DNA of 64,000 nucleotides, taken from Mycolicibacterium rhodesiae JS60 (GTDB lineage Bacteria; Actinomycetota; Actinomycetes; Mycobacteriales; Mycobacteriaceae). The stretch lies in assembly GCA_000230935.2 (NCBI GenBank), contig AGIQ01000002.1, positions 1,302,001 through 1,366,000 of the forward strand, written 5' to 3'. The position numbers were made by a program, and so were the translations under genes. This document shows, in pieces, positions 10,904 to 18,531 of this stretch. Every line of letters begins with the position of its first letter. Position 1 is the first letter of the stretch. The notes beneath the pieces were generated by a model that did no database searches, had not been told where the DNA came from, and saw nothing but the letters and a program-made list of their open reading frames with translations.

Positions 10904-12451
10904 TCAGTAGGCGCCGTCACCGCGCAGGACCGTTCTGACGGTCTTGGCGATGATCACCAGATCCTTGATGGGTGACCAGTTTTCGATGTAGCTGAGGTCC
11001 AGGCGGACGGCGTTTTCGAGCGGGAGGTCCGAGCGCCCGCTGACCTGCCACAGACCGGTCAGCCCGGGCTTGACGGTCAACCGCTGACGAACCAGGTAGT
11101 CATACGAGTCGACCTCACGGCGAACCTGCGGCCGAGGGCCGACCACGCTCATGTCACCGCGCAGCACGTTGATGAACTGGGGCAGCTCGTCGATGCTGTA
11201 CTTGCGAATGATCTTGCCGACCCACGTGATTCGCGGATCGTCCTTTGGCTTCCAGAACATCGGGCTACTGCCGTCGGCAGCGATCATCGCCGACGCGCCG
11301 GCGTCGGCGCCGTCGACCATGCTGCGGAACTTGAGCATCTTGAACGTGGTGCCCCGCAGGCCGATCCGCTCGGACACATAGAACACTGGGCCGGGACTGG
11401 ACAGCCGGACGGCCAGTGCCGCGAGTGCGAACAGCGGCGCGACCGCAATCATCGCGAACGTCGTGAAGACGATGTCGAAGACCCGCTTGGCCGGTGAGTT
11501 CGCCCCTTCGTGCTGCGGCTTGGTCACCTCGAACATGGCCATGCCCGCCACCGGACGGCTGTGCAACCGGTCTTCGGCGATGTCGACCAGTCCGGGGGCG
11601 ATCAGCAGGTCCACGCCCAGTGAATCGAGCTCCCAGATCAACCGGCGGACCTCGGTTGGGTGCAGGTGGTCGGTGGCCGCGAGGGCGACCGCATGCGCCC
11701 CGGTTCGGCGCACGGCATCGGCGATCGCCTGGTCGATCCCGACGACGGGGATGGACTGCCCGTCGACGTCGATGCTGTGGTCTTGCGCCGTCGGTCCCGC
11801 GGGGGTGCAGATCCCGACGACGCGGTACCCGGCGCTGGGATCACGAACGAAGGTCGCCGCAACGTCGGCGGCCGATCTCGAGCCACCGACGACGAGCACC
11901 GAAACCTGGTGCTCGGCACGGCTGAGTTCGGCGGCCGCCACCCGGCGCCAGTGGCGGCGGCTGAGCAACAGGCCGATCAATCCGGCCGGAATTGCGATGG
12001 CGAGGTACGTCCGAGAGACGTCGACGTGGAGCAGTAGCGCACCGATCGCGATCAGCCCGAACACTTGCAGCGTGGCGAGCATGACGCTGGTGTACTCACT
12101 GACACCGCGGCCGACGACGCGGCGTGCGCGGTAGCCGTTGAGGCCCAGCGCGGCCATCCACAGTGCAGCCAGACCTGCCGAGCCCACCGCGTAGGTCAGC
12201 AGCGCGTCCGGATCCCCGGCAAACACCAGCACCGTCGCGGCGGCCAACATCACGCAAATAATCGCGGTGTCGCTGACGACCATCCGCTTGGAATGGCGGA
12301 CATGTCGTGTCTCGCGCCGCGAGGCCCGTGTCTCAGGCCACAGCGGGGGGATGCTGTTCTCGAAAAACAACGGCGAGGTCGAGTTTTGGCGAAGATTTTC
12401 ATCCCAGCCATTACCAGCTGAGATTTGGTTATCGGACTGTTCAGCCAACAC
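10904..12451 (-). CDS. polyprenyl glycosylphosphotransferase initiating polysaccharide synthesis
   Basis: WbaP/CpsE-type enzyme that moves a hexose-1-phosphate from a UDP-sugar onto polyprenyl phosphate at the inner membrane. GTG 12451 gives 515 residues; a TTG at 12523 would add 24 unconserved residues. There are four N-terminal membrane helices (about 60-180), a Rossmann-like CoA_binding-type domain (VLVVGGSRSAADVAATF), a fifth membrane segment (KRVFDIVFTTFAMIAVAPLF) and the catalytic PGT domain: FKMLKFRSM, DDPRITWVGKIIRKYSIDEL, LRGDMSVVGPRPQ and KPGLTGLWQVSGRS. The sugar specificity (glucose or galactose) is unknown. It begins the polysaccharide island. Confidence 0.9.
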   Translation of the reverse strand: MLAEQSDNQISAGNGWDENLRQNSTSPLFFENSIPPLWPETRASRRETRHVRHSKRMVVSDTAIICVMLAAATVLVFAGDPDALLTYAVGSAGLAALWMAALGLNGYRARRVVGRGVSEYTSVMLATLQVFGLIAIGALLLHVDVSRTYLAIAIPAGLIGLLLSRRHWRRVAAAELSRAEHQVSVLVVGGSRSAADVAATFVRDPSAGYRVVGICTPAGPTAQDHSIDVDGQSIPVVGIDQAIADAVRRTGAHAVALAATDHLHPTEVRRLIWELDSLGVDLLIAPGLVDIAEDRLHSRPVAGMAMFEVTKPQHEGANSPAKRVFDIVFTTFAMIAVAPLFALAALAVRLSSPGPVFYVSERIGLRGTTFKMLKFRSMVDGADAGASAMIAADGSSPMFWKPKDDPRITWVGKIIRKYSIDELPQFINVLRGDMSVVGPRPQVRREVDSYDYLVRQRLTVKPGLTGLWQVSGRSDLPLENAVRLDLSYIENWSPIKDLVIIAKTVRTVLRGDGAY

Positions 12452-12487
12452 AGCGAAAATCTGCCCTCGGTATCGTAGAACTGCTAT

Positions 12488-12510
12488 TAACTGCACCGTA
12501 ACTGCAGTTA
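12488..12510. promoter_or_regulatory. TAACTGCA direct repeat with 12-bp palindrome
   Basis: TAACTGCA occurs at 12488-12495 and again at 12499-12506, exactly 11 bp apart. The second copy is part of the perfect palindrome TAACTGCAGTTA (12499-12510). The site lies 37-59 bp upstream of the GTG proposed for the minus-strand sugar-phosphate transferase. One-turn spacing and symmetry are what an operator for a dimeric regulator would show. No regulator is known; this is inference from the pattern only. Confidence 0.35.
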
Positions 12511-12599
12511 GGCCACAAGGCAACCGTAGCGACGGATGACGTGCCTCACTGGTTTTGCGCAGAGTGATGCAGATTCAGCAAATTCCAACGGAGATACTG

Positions 12600-12770
12600 C
12601 TAGTCCGGGCCGTCGCCGCTCAGCACCGCCTTGACCGTCTTGCGGTGATGACCAGATCCTGGACGGGCGACCGGTTCTCGACGTAGGGCGGGTCCGGCCG
12701 CACCGGCGTCCTCGATCCGTAGGTTGGACCGGCCGCTGAGCTGCCACAGCCCGGTGAGGCCCGGCTTGAA
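12600..12770 (-). pseudogene. remnant of a second polyprenyl glycosylphosphotransferase (C-terminus)
   Basis: Read on the minus strand, this stretch matches the last ~55 residues of the intact transferase at 10904-12451, but in three frames. KPGLTGLWQLSGRSNLRIED is followed, one frame over, by PPYVENRSPVQDLVIT. After another shift comes KTVKAVLSGDGPD and a TAG at 12600-12602. At least two indels separate these blocks, and no start or upstream domain remains. It directly follows the stop of the glycosyltransferase at 12778. It is best read as the tail of a duplicated or replaced initiating transferase that has decayed. Confidence 0.8.
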
Positions 12771-12777
12771 AGGTCGG

Positions 12778-14028
12778 TCACGCGAAGGTGGCGTCGTAGG
12801 CGCGGAACACAGCCTCCCGGGAGAACGCGTCCAGGAAGTGCGCCTGGGCCGCAGCAGATATCTCGGCGTTGCGCGCCGGATCGGTCAACATGAGAAGCCC
12901 GTCGGCGATGGCCGCGGGCTCGCGGGCCACCACGATGCCGGTGCCGGCACCGCTCGCCACGCCCTCGGCGCCGACCGGGGTCGACACCACCGGTACCGCC
13001 GCCGCCAGCGCCTCGATCACCTTGAGCTTGATTCCCGAGCCGAAGCGCAGCGGATTGACCAGAGCGGCGGCCTGACTGAGCGCCCCGCTGAGGTCGGGGA
13101 CGTAGCCATCCACGGAAACCGTGCTGCCCATCCGTTTAGCGAGGGTCAGAACCTCCGGGCGCGCCTCTCGTCCGATCACCCGCAGGTGGGCGTCGGGACG
13201 CCGCTGCAGAACCGTCGGCCAGATATCCCGCAGGAACCAGCGCAGTCCATCGTCGTTGTGGGGCAGCGACAGTAGACCGAGAAACACGAACTCCGGCCGG
13301 CCGTCGTAACGCCTTTCCACGGTCGCCGGTGCGGAGAGCAGCGGCGGCACGTCCGAGATCCGCTCCACCGGCAGACCGGTGCGTTCCCGCAGAACGGCCG
13401 CTTCGCCGGCGTTGATCAACAGTGACCGACGGAACCTGCGCGCCACCCGGTCCTCGCTGCGCCGAACCAATGATCGCTCGGCCCGCAGCAGCACCGACTG
13501 CCCGATCCGGTTGGTGGCCCACTGTTGCAGCCGACGCGGGATGTGCTCGGCAAAGTTGCCCAGCGGGCTGATGTCGACGTCAGGATAGAGCGCGGCGGCT
13601 TCCAGCATGCGGTCGTAGCGCTGCGAGAACAGGTCGTCGAGGTAGCAGATCTGGTCGGTCGCGATCCGGTCGGGCGCGTACTGCGCCATCCGCACAGTGT
13701 CGTACACCTGCAGCGTGGGGCGGATCTCCTCGAGAATCGACGTGATGGCCGCGGCGGTCCGCGCGGAACCCAGGAACGCCTCCTGCAGGCTGGCCCTGCC
13801 GGTGACCACCTTGGTCATGACGTTGGCGAGGACCTCCGCGCGGCTGGGGCCCGGGACGACGTGCACCCGAACCGGAAACTGCTCGACAGGTGGCGCCCCG
13901 ACTTTGATGTAGTGCACGTTGTCCGCGCCGTGGCGGGCGGCGAAGTACTCGATGAACCCGGCCAGGACAACCATCTTGCCCGCGTTGGTGGGGTAGGGGT
14001 CAACAGCACTGATCAGCGCGACGGACAT
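12778..14028 (-). CDS. glycosyltransferase family 4-like protein
   Basis: GT-B glycosyltransferase of 416 residues from ATG 14028; ATG 14064 would add 12 residues. The N-terminal acceptor half starts MSVALISAVDPYPTNAGKMV. The C-terminal donor half contains FVFLGLLSLPHNDDGLRWFL, VDGYVPDLSGALSQAAALV, FGSGIKLKVIEALAAAVPVV and STPVGAEGVASGAG, as in GT4 enzymes of exopolysaccharide loci. Donor and acceptor are unknown. It is transcribed divergently from the flippase operon, with the transferase remnant and the intact transferase downstream on its strand. It is likely to add a sugar early on the lipid-linked repeat unit. Confidence 0.85.
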   Translation of the reverse strand: MSVALISAVDPYPTNAGKMVVLAGFIEYFAARHGADNVHYIKVGAPPVEQFPVRVHVVPGPSRAEVLANVMTKVVTGRASLQEAFLGSARTAAAITSILEEIRPTLQVYDTVRMAQYAPDRIATDQICYLDDLFSQRYDRMLEAAALYPDVDISPLGNFAEHIPRRLQQWATNRIGQSVLLRAERSLVRRSEDRVARRFRRSLLINAGEAAVLRERTGLPVERISDVPPLLSAPATVERRYDGRPEFVFLGLLSLPHNDDGLRWFLRDIWPTVLQRRPDAHLRVIGREARPEVLTLAKRMGSTVSVDGYVPDLSGALSQAAALVNPLRFGSGIKLKVIEALAAAVPVVSTPVGAEGVASGAGTGIVVAREPAAIADGLLMLTDPARNAEISAAAQAHFLDAFSREAVFRAYDATFA

Positions 14029-14146
14029 CGCGCGATGGTAGCCAGCCAGGTTGTAGCCTGTCATGTGGGAACGTCGGCTCCTGCTGGCCCGACAGAGGGG
14101 GCCGGCTCCGGGTCGACGCCGTCGGCCATTTGCTGGGGGTGGAGTT

Positions 14147-15694
14147 GTGACGGTTTCAGGCCCGGCCGACGAACGCCACATGGATCCGTCGCCGGTGCCC
14201 GGCGACGGACCGTCCACGCCTGCGGCTCCGGCGACCGGCAGGCAGGCTGCCTGGAACTACCTCGTTTTCGCGCTGAGCAAGAGCTCGACGCTGGTGATGA
14301 CCTTGGTGGTTGCCCGGCTGCTCGACCCGGCGGAATTCGGCCTCTTCGCTCTGGCGTTGCTCGTGGTCAATCTCTTCGAGTACATCAAGGACCTCGGCGT
14401 CGCGGCCTCCCTGGTGCAGAACCGGCGCGACTGGAGCCACCTGGCGTCAACCGGGCTGACTTTGTCGGTGCTGTTCGGCCTGTTCTTCAGCGGGCTTCTG
14501 GCCGCGACTGCCAACCTCACTGCCGGTGCGCTCAAGCACCCGGAGCTGGCCGGCATGATTCGGGTCCTGGCCATTGGGTTGGCGCTGTCGGCGGTGAGCA
14601 CCATCCCGTCAGCGTGGCTGCGCCGCTCGATGAACTTCTCGGCGCGGCTAGCCCCGGAGGCGCTCGGAGCGCTGACCAAGACGCTTGTCACCATCGCACT
14701 GGCCGCTTTCGGGCTCGGTGTGTGGAGCCTGGTATACGGCCAGCTGGCCGCTGTAGTGGTGATGACGCTGTTGTACTGGCTGGTGGCCCGCACCTATCCG
14801 AGGCCGGGATTCGATCGTGCGGTGGTCGGCGAACTTGTCCGGTTCGGCCTCCCGGTGACGGCGGTCACGCTGCTGGCTTACGCAATCTACAACATCGATT
14901 ATCTGGCAGTCGGAAAGCGTTTGGGCGCAGACGAACTGGGTCTGTACACCCTCGCGTACCGGATTCCGGAACTGCTGGTTCTGAGTTTGTGCATAGTGAC
15001 CAGCGAGGTGCTCTTCAGCGCGTTGTCCCGCCTGCAGCACGATCGGGAGTCGCTGATCGATCACTACCTGAAGGCTCTGGCCGCGGTCATCGCGATGACC
15101 GCGCCCGTGGGGATCGGCCTGGCCGTAGCTGCACAGCCGCTAGTGGCCACCCTCTACGGTCCCAACTATGCGGGTTCGTCGCCGATTCTGTCGGTGCTGG
15201 CCATGTACACCGTCATCTACTCGGCGTCCTTTCATGCCGGTGACGTGTTCAAAGCGATCGGCAGGCCGGGAATCCTGACGGCGATCAACGCCGGCAAGTT
15301 CGTCTTGCTGATCGGCCCGATCTGGTGGGCTGCCGGGCGCAGTGCAACATTGGTGGCTTGCGCCCTGCTGGGCACCGAGGTCCTTCACCTCGCGTTGCGG
15401 CTGACGGTGCTGCGTCGGGTGACCAGTGTGCGGTGGATTGCTCTGGCCAGCGCGCTGTTACGCCCCGCCGCGGCCGCCGTGGGGATGGGAGCGGTGCTGA
15501 TGGGCCTGCGCCCGGCGATTTCCGGCCTGCTGGCACCCGTGGAACTAAGTTTGCTCTTCTTGGCCGGTGTCGTCGTTTATACTGTTCTTTTGCGGTTTAC
15601 CGCGCCGCGCCTGGTCGCTGCATTCACCGCGACCGTCCGACGACAACTGCGGCGAACGGGAAGCGTGCAGTCCCCGCCGAAAGAAGGATCATGA
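14147..15694 (+). CDS. Wzx-like polysaccharide flippase (MATE/MOP superfamily)
   Basis: Polytopic membrane protein of 515 residues with 12-14 predicted helices. It translocates undecaprenyl- or decaprenyl-linked oligosaccharide across the inner membrane. Family features are an N-terminal WNYLVFALSKSSTLVMTLVV helix, RLLDPAEFGLFALALLVVNL and RLGADELGLYTLAYRIPELL, as in the lipopolysaccharide-biosynthesis Wzx/TuaB branch. GTG 14147 follows a GGTGGAG sequence; ATG 14180 is an alternative. Upstream extension to 14063 looks non-coding. It opens a tightly packed operon with the next two genes (ATGA and GTGA overlaps). Confidence 0.88.
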   Translation: MTVSGPADERHMDPSPVPGDGPSTPAAPATGRQAAWNYLVFALSKSSTLVMTLVVARLLDPAEFGLFALALLVVNLFEYIKDLGVAASLVQNRRDWSHLASTGLTLSVLFGLFFSGLLAATANLTAGALKHPELAGMIRVLAIGLALSAVSTIPSAWLRRSMNFSARLAPEALGALTKTLVTIALAAFGLGVWSLVYGQLAAVVVMTLLYWLVARTYPRPGFDRAVVGELVRFGLPVTAVTLLAYAIYNIDYLAVGKRLGADELGLYTLAYRIPELLVLSLCIVTSEVLFSALSRLQHDRESLIDHYLKALAAVIAMTAPVGIGLAVAAQPLVATLYGPNYAGSSPILSVLAMYTVIYSASFHAGDVFKAIGRPGILTAINAGKFVLLIGPIWWAAGRSATLVACALLGTEVLHLALRLTVLRRVTSVRWIALASALLRPAAAAVGMGAVLMGLRPAISGLLAPVELSLLFLAGVVVYTVLLRFTAPRLVAAFTATVRRQLRRTGSVQSPPKEGS

Positions 15695-16320
15695 CCAAGT
15701 CCCGAATCGTCATTGCACTGTTCGTGCTGGCCGGTGCGATTCTCGGTGGGCTTCTCGGCGCGTTGGCGACGCCGGAAGCGAGCCGTTATACAGCTTCGGC
15801 AAATGTCGCGCTGCTCCCGGGCCGCGACTTGACGCCCGCTGAAGCGTCAAGTTTCTGGGATGTTCTCACCCGCGGACAGGTGACTAGAACGGCGGCGATC
15901 GTCTACGACGACTCTCGCTGGCTGCCGTCGGCGGCGAAGGCCGCGAACGTCCCGCAGAGCGAACTCACGCTGACCGCGGCTGCGCTGCCGGAAACCACAA
16001 TGCTGAGAGTAACGGTCACAGCGCCCTCCTCGGCTGCTGCCGAGACGGGTCTCAACGACGTGCTGACCACGGCGACCGCGGAAGTAACCTCTCTGGCTGC
16101 TCCATACTTTGTGGATGTGTTGTGGCCCCAGAAAGGCACTGCCGTTCAAGCGTTTGCGTCCAGTCGAGTCCAGGTGGCGGCGGCGGGAGCGCTTGGGGGT
16201 CTATTGGTCGCCGGCGGGATCGGGTGGTTCATCGTCCGCCGGCGGTCTACTCCGTCGGCGCGTGGTGACAGGACCCCCGAACCCCCCGAACTCCGTGTGG
16301 AAGAGAATCTGCGGGGGTGA
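15691..16320 (+). CDS. small Wzz-like polysaccharide co-polymerase / chain-length protein
   Basis: 209 residues with the two-helix topology of polysaccharide co-polymerases. The first membrane helix is at about 5-27 (IVIALFVLAGAILGGLLGAL), then about 130 residues outside beginning YTASANVALLPGR, then a second helix at about 162-186 (AGALGGLLVAGGIGWFIV). A short Arg/Pro-rich cytoplasmic tail follows. There is no tyrosine-kinase domain. ATG 15691 overlaps the flippase stop and is preceded by GAAGGA. It probably influences chain length together with the next gene, whose C-terminus looks related. The assignment rests on topology, neighbours and weak similarity. Confidence 0.7.
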   Translation: MTKSRIVIALFVLAGAILGGLLGALATPEASRYTASANVALLPGRDLTPAEASSFWDVLTRGQVTRTAAIVYDDSRWLPSAAKAANVPQSELTLTAAALPETTMLRVTVTAPSSAAAETGLNDVLTTATAEVTSLAAPYFVDVLWPQKGTAVQAFASSRVQVAAAGALGGLLVAGGIGWFIVRRRSTPSARGDRTPEPPELRVEENLRG

Positions 16321-18350
16321 TCACGGGTTCGTCCACGCTGGCGAAGCCGGCGAACGAGGTCGGCGGCCTGATGCTGGCGGCCGCGGGCTCGATGTTCGGC
16401 GCGCTCACCCTGCTGGGGTCGGATCGTCCGCTGTTATTGGTCGCCGCACCGATCGCCGGGGCCGGGCTCATGTTCGCGGCGCGGCGTCCCCTAGTGGCGT
16501 TGATCATCTTGGTCGTCACCGAGGTTACGAACGTCTCCGGCGTGCTGGCGCCTCACATTGCGGTCCCAGTTTTCCCGGCTTCGTTATTGCTCGGCCTGCT
16601 GGCAGTCGGATTCGCGCTACGTGACCCGCGCAACAGGGGCCGGCTCAACGCGTGGACGGCGGCGTGCGCCGGCATCTTCGGTATCTACCTTGCGACTCAG
16701 GCGGTAGCCACGATCGGCAGTGTCGACGTGTCGGAGTCGCTGGACAGCTTGAGCAGGGCGACGCTGGATTGCGTCTTTGTCATGACGGTGCTGGTGCTGA
16801 TTCAGCTGACCGCACGGCCATGGGCGGTGGCCGCCGCCATCGTCGCGCCACTCGCGTTGCTCTCTGGGTTGACCCTCGTCAATGAGCTTGTCTTCAACGG
16901 CGCGATGCCATTTGGTGGTTTCGCCGCCGTGGCGAAGCATTCAGGAAAGGTCATCCTCGGACTGGCCACGCGTCGCTACGGCGGCCCCCTGCCGGACTCG
17001 AATTTCTGGGGCCGGTACTTGGTTATGGCGGCTCCACTGGCGGCAGCGCTTCTCACGCGTGCACTGCGATCCCGCCGGCGGGGTGCCGCGACACTGTGGG
17101 TGCTCGCGGTCATCGCCATACTTGCCGGCCTCTACCTGACCCAATCTCGGGGGACGTTCGTCGCCGCCGGCACGGCGATCGCCGTGTGGTTCATAGCTTC
17201 CGGCAGGTCGGTGCGACGACAGGGGATGGCGATGCTGCCCGTGGCGTTGCTTGTCATCGCGGCGCCAGGCGTCGGCAACCGGCTGGTGCAAGCACTCCAA
17301 GATGTGACGCGTGCGCAGGTCAACCACAACGTTGATCCGTCGGTGCTGGGCCGAGTCGCGGCGCAGCAGCAAGCATGGCTGATGTTCAAGGAGCGACCTT
17401 TTTTCGGCTTCGGACCGGGGACCTTTCCCGGCCAGGTGATCGAGTTCGGCGGGCGTGTGCCCGTCGCCGTGGAGGAGCCGACGGATGCGCCGCACAACGT
17501 TTACGTCGAGTTTCTCGCCGGGTCCGGCGTGATCGGCCTCGCCGGCTGGCTGGTCCTCGTTCTGGGGTTTTTGACGGTCGTGGCGTTGGCCATCGTCGAG
17601 CAACCTCGCTCCCCCGACCGAATTCTGTCGGCCGCGGTGTGCGCGGCGATCGTGGCATGGTCTGCCGCCAGCGTCGCTTTGCATCTCACGTACTTCCGCA
17701 CGTTTGGTGTGGTGGTCGCCCTCGCAGCCGGCCTTGCGCCCGCGTTACCGCTGTCGGTTGGCGTTGCGCGTCGAGTTCTTCGTGCTGTGGCCGTGTGGGT
17801 AATGGCCGTAGTCCTTGGATTCTCGGCGTCTTGGGTGTACCTGACCGCGAGCAGTTCCGCGGCTGTCACAGCCACTCAGCGGATGACATTGATTCCCGAA
17901 GGTCAGATCGATGGCTGGTACGCATATGCGCTCGACATACGTTCCCGTGTGGAGTTCTTGCCGACGATCGCCGACATCGTGCATGACCCTGGTTCGTCGG
18001 TCAGCGTCCTCGCCGACCCGGTCAGGGGGCTGCTGACTTTCACCGCCGAATCGGAAACGGCGGGCAAAGCCCGCGACGAGATCCAGCTTGCTGCAGCGTA
18101 CGCAGAAACGGCGTTGCGCTCGTCAATCGGCTATCAGCAGTACTCGTTGCATACCGTCGGTAGCATGCAGATCACTCCTTCGCAGAAGCGCTCAAACTTC
18201 GCCACGCTAGTGGCCGGAGGTCTCGGCGTCTGCACCGCGATCGTAGCGGGCCTGCTCCTGTCCCGGATGTGGGTGAGGCGGCGTCCGGACGTCGCGTCCG
18301 GGCAGCCTTCAGCGCACGACGCGGTGACAACGCGATCCGCGAGTGGGTAG
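16317..18350 (+). CDS. Wzy-like O-antigen polymerase/ligase with Wzz-like C-terminal extension
   Basis: 677-residue polytopic membrane protein from GTG 16317 (overlapping the previous TGA). The Wzy_C/O-antigen ligase signature is at about residues 350-420: GRVAAQQQAWLMFKERPFFG, GFGPGTFPGQ and APHNVYVEFLAGSGVIGLA. It should join repeat units at the outer face of the membrane. The last ~190 residues are unusual: a helix at about 490-512, a soluble stretch to about 630 with the proline-containing ITPSQKRSN, and a final helix ending LSRMWVRRRP. This repeats the layout of the preceding Wzz-like protein, suggesting a polymerase/co-polymerase fusion. Confidence 0.82.
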   Translation: MITGSSTLAKPANEVGGLMLAAAGSMFGALTLLGSDRPLLLVAAPIAGAGLMFAARRPLVALIILVVTEVTNVSGVLAPHIAVPVFPASLLLGLLAVGFALRDPRNRGRLNAWTAACAGIFGIYLATQAVATIGSVDVSESLDSLSRATLDCVFVMTVLVLIQLTARPWAVAAAIVAPLALLSGLTLVNELVFNGAMPFGGFAAVAKHSGKVILGLATRRYGGPLPDSNFWGRYLVMAAPLAAALLTRALRSRRRGAATLWVLAVIAILAGLYLTQSRGTFVAAGTAIAVWFIASGRSVRRQGMAMLPVALLVIAAPGVGNRLVQALQDVTRAQVNHNVDPSVLGRVAAQQQAWLMFKERPFFGFGPGTFPGQVIEFGGRVPVAVEEPTDAPHNVYVEFLAGSGVIGLAGWLVLVLGFLTVVALAIVEQPRSPDRILSAAVCAAIVAWSAASVALHLTYFRTFGVVVALAAGLAPALPLSVGVARRVLRAVAVWVMAVVLGFSASWVYLTASSSAAVTATQRMTLIPEGQIDGWYAYALDIRSRVEFLPTIADIVHDPGSSVSVLADPVRGLLTFTAESETAGKARDEIQLAAAYAETALRSSIGYQQYSLHTVGSMQITPSQKRSNFATLVAGGLGVCTAIVAGLLLSRMWVRRRPDVASGQPSAHDAVTTRSASG

Positions 18351-18468
18351 CGGCCCCCTGGACCGGGCGACTCGATTCGTGGTCCTCGACGGGCCAGCCT
18401 GGCAATTCCCGATCGTTTCAGACACGGCTGGGCAGCACGCCTTCAAGCTGACTGGGGTGGTTCTCGGC

Positions 18469-18474
18469 TAATCT
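18469..18474 (+). promoter_or_regulatory. possible -10 element TAATCT before the sulfatase-like gene
   Basis: The 181-bp gap after the polymerase gene (18351-18531) contains TAATCT, a good SigA-type -10 hexamer, 57 bp before the GTG at 18532. The best -35 candidate, CTGACT at 18448-18453, is 15 bp away, which is short. The gap suggests that the downstream five genes may have their own promoter. No terminator hairpin was recognised in it. Confidence 0.3.
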
Positions 18475-18531
18475 ACGTTCAGGCTGCTCGGGGGCCTGTC
18501 TGTTTTCGGATTGGGAGAAGGGCCAACTAGC

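Noticed and set aside
13525..15243. A 572-codon plus-strand frame
   Set aside because: Spans both the antisense of a glycosyltransferase and an out-of-frame reading of the flippase; composition is not protein-like.
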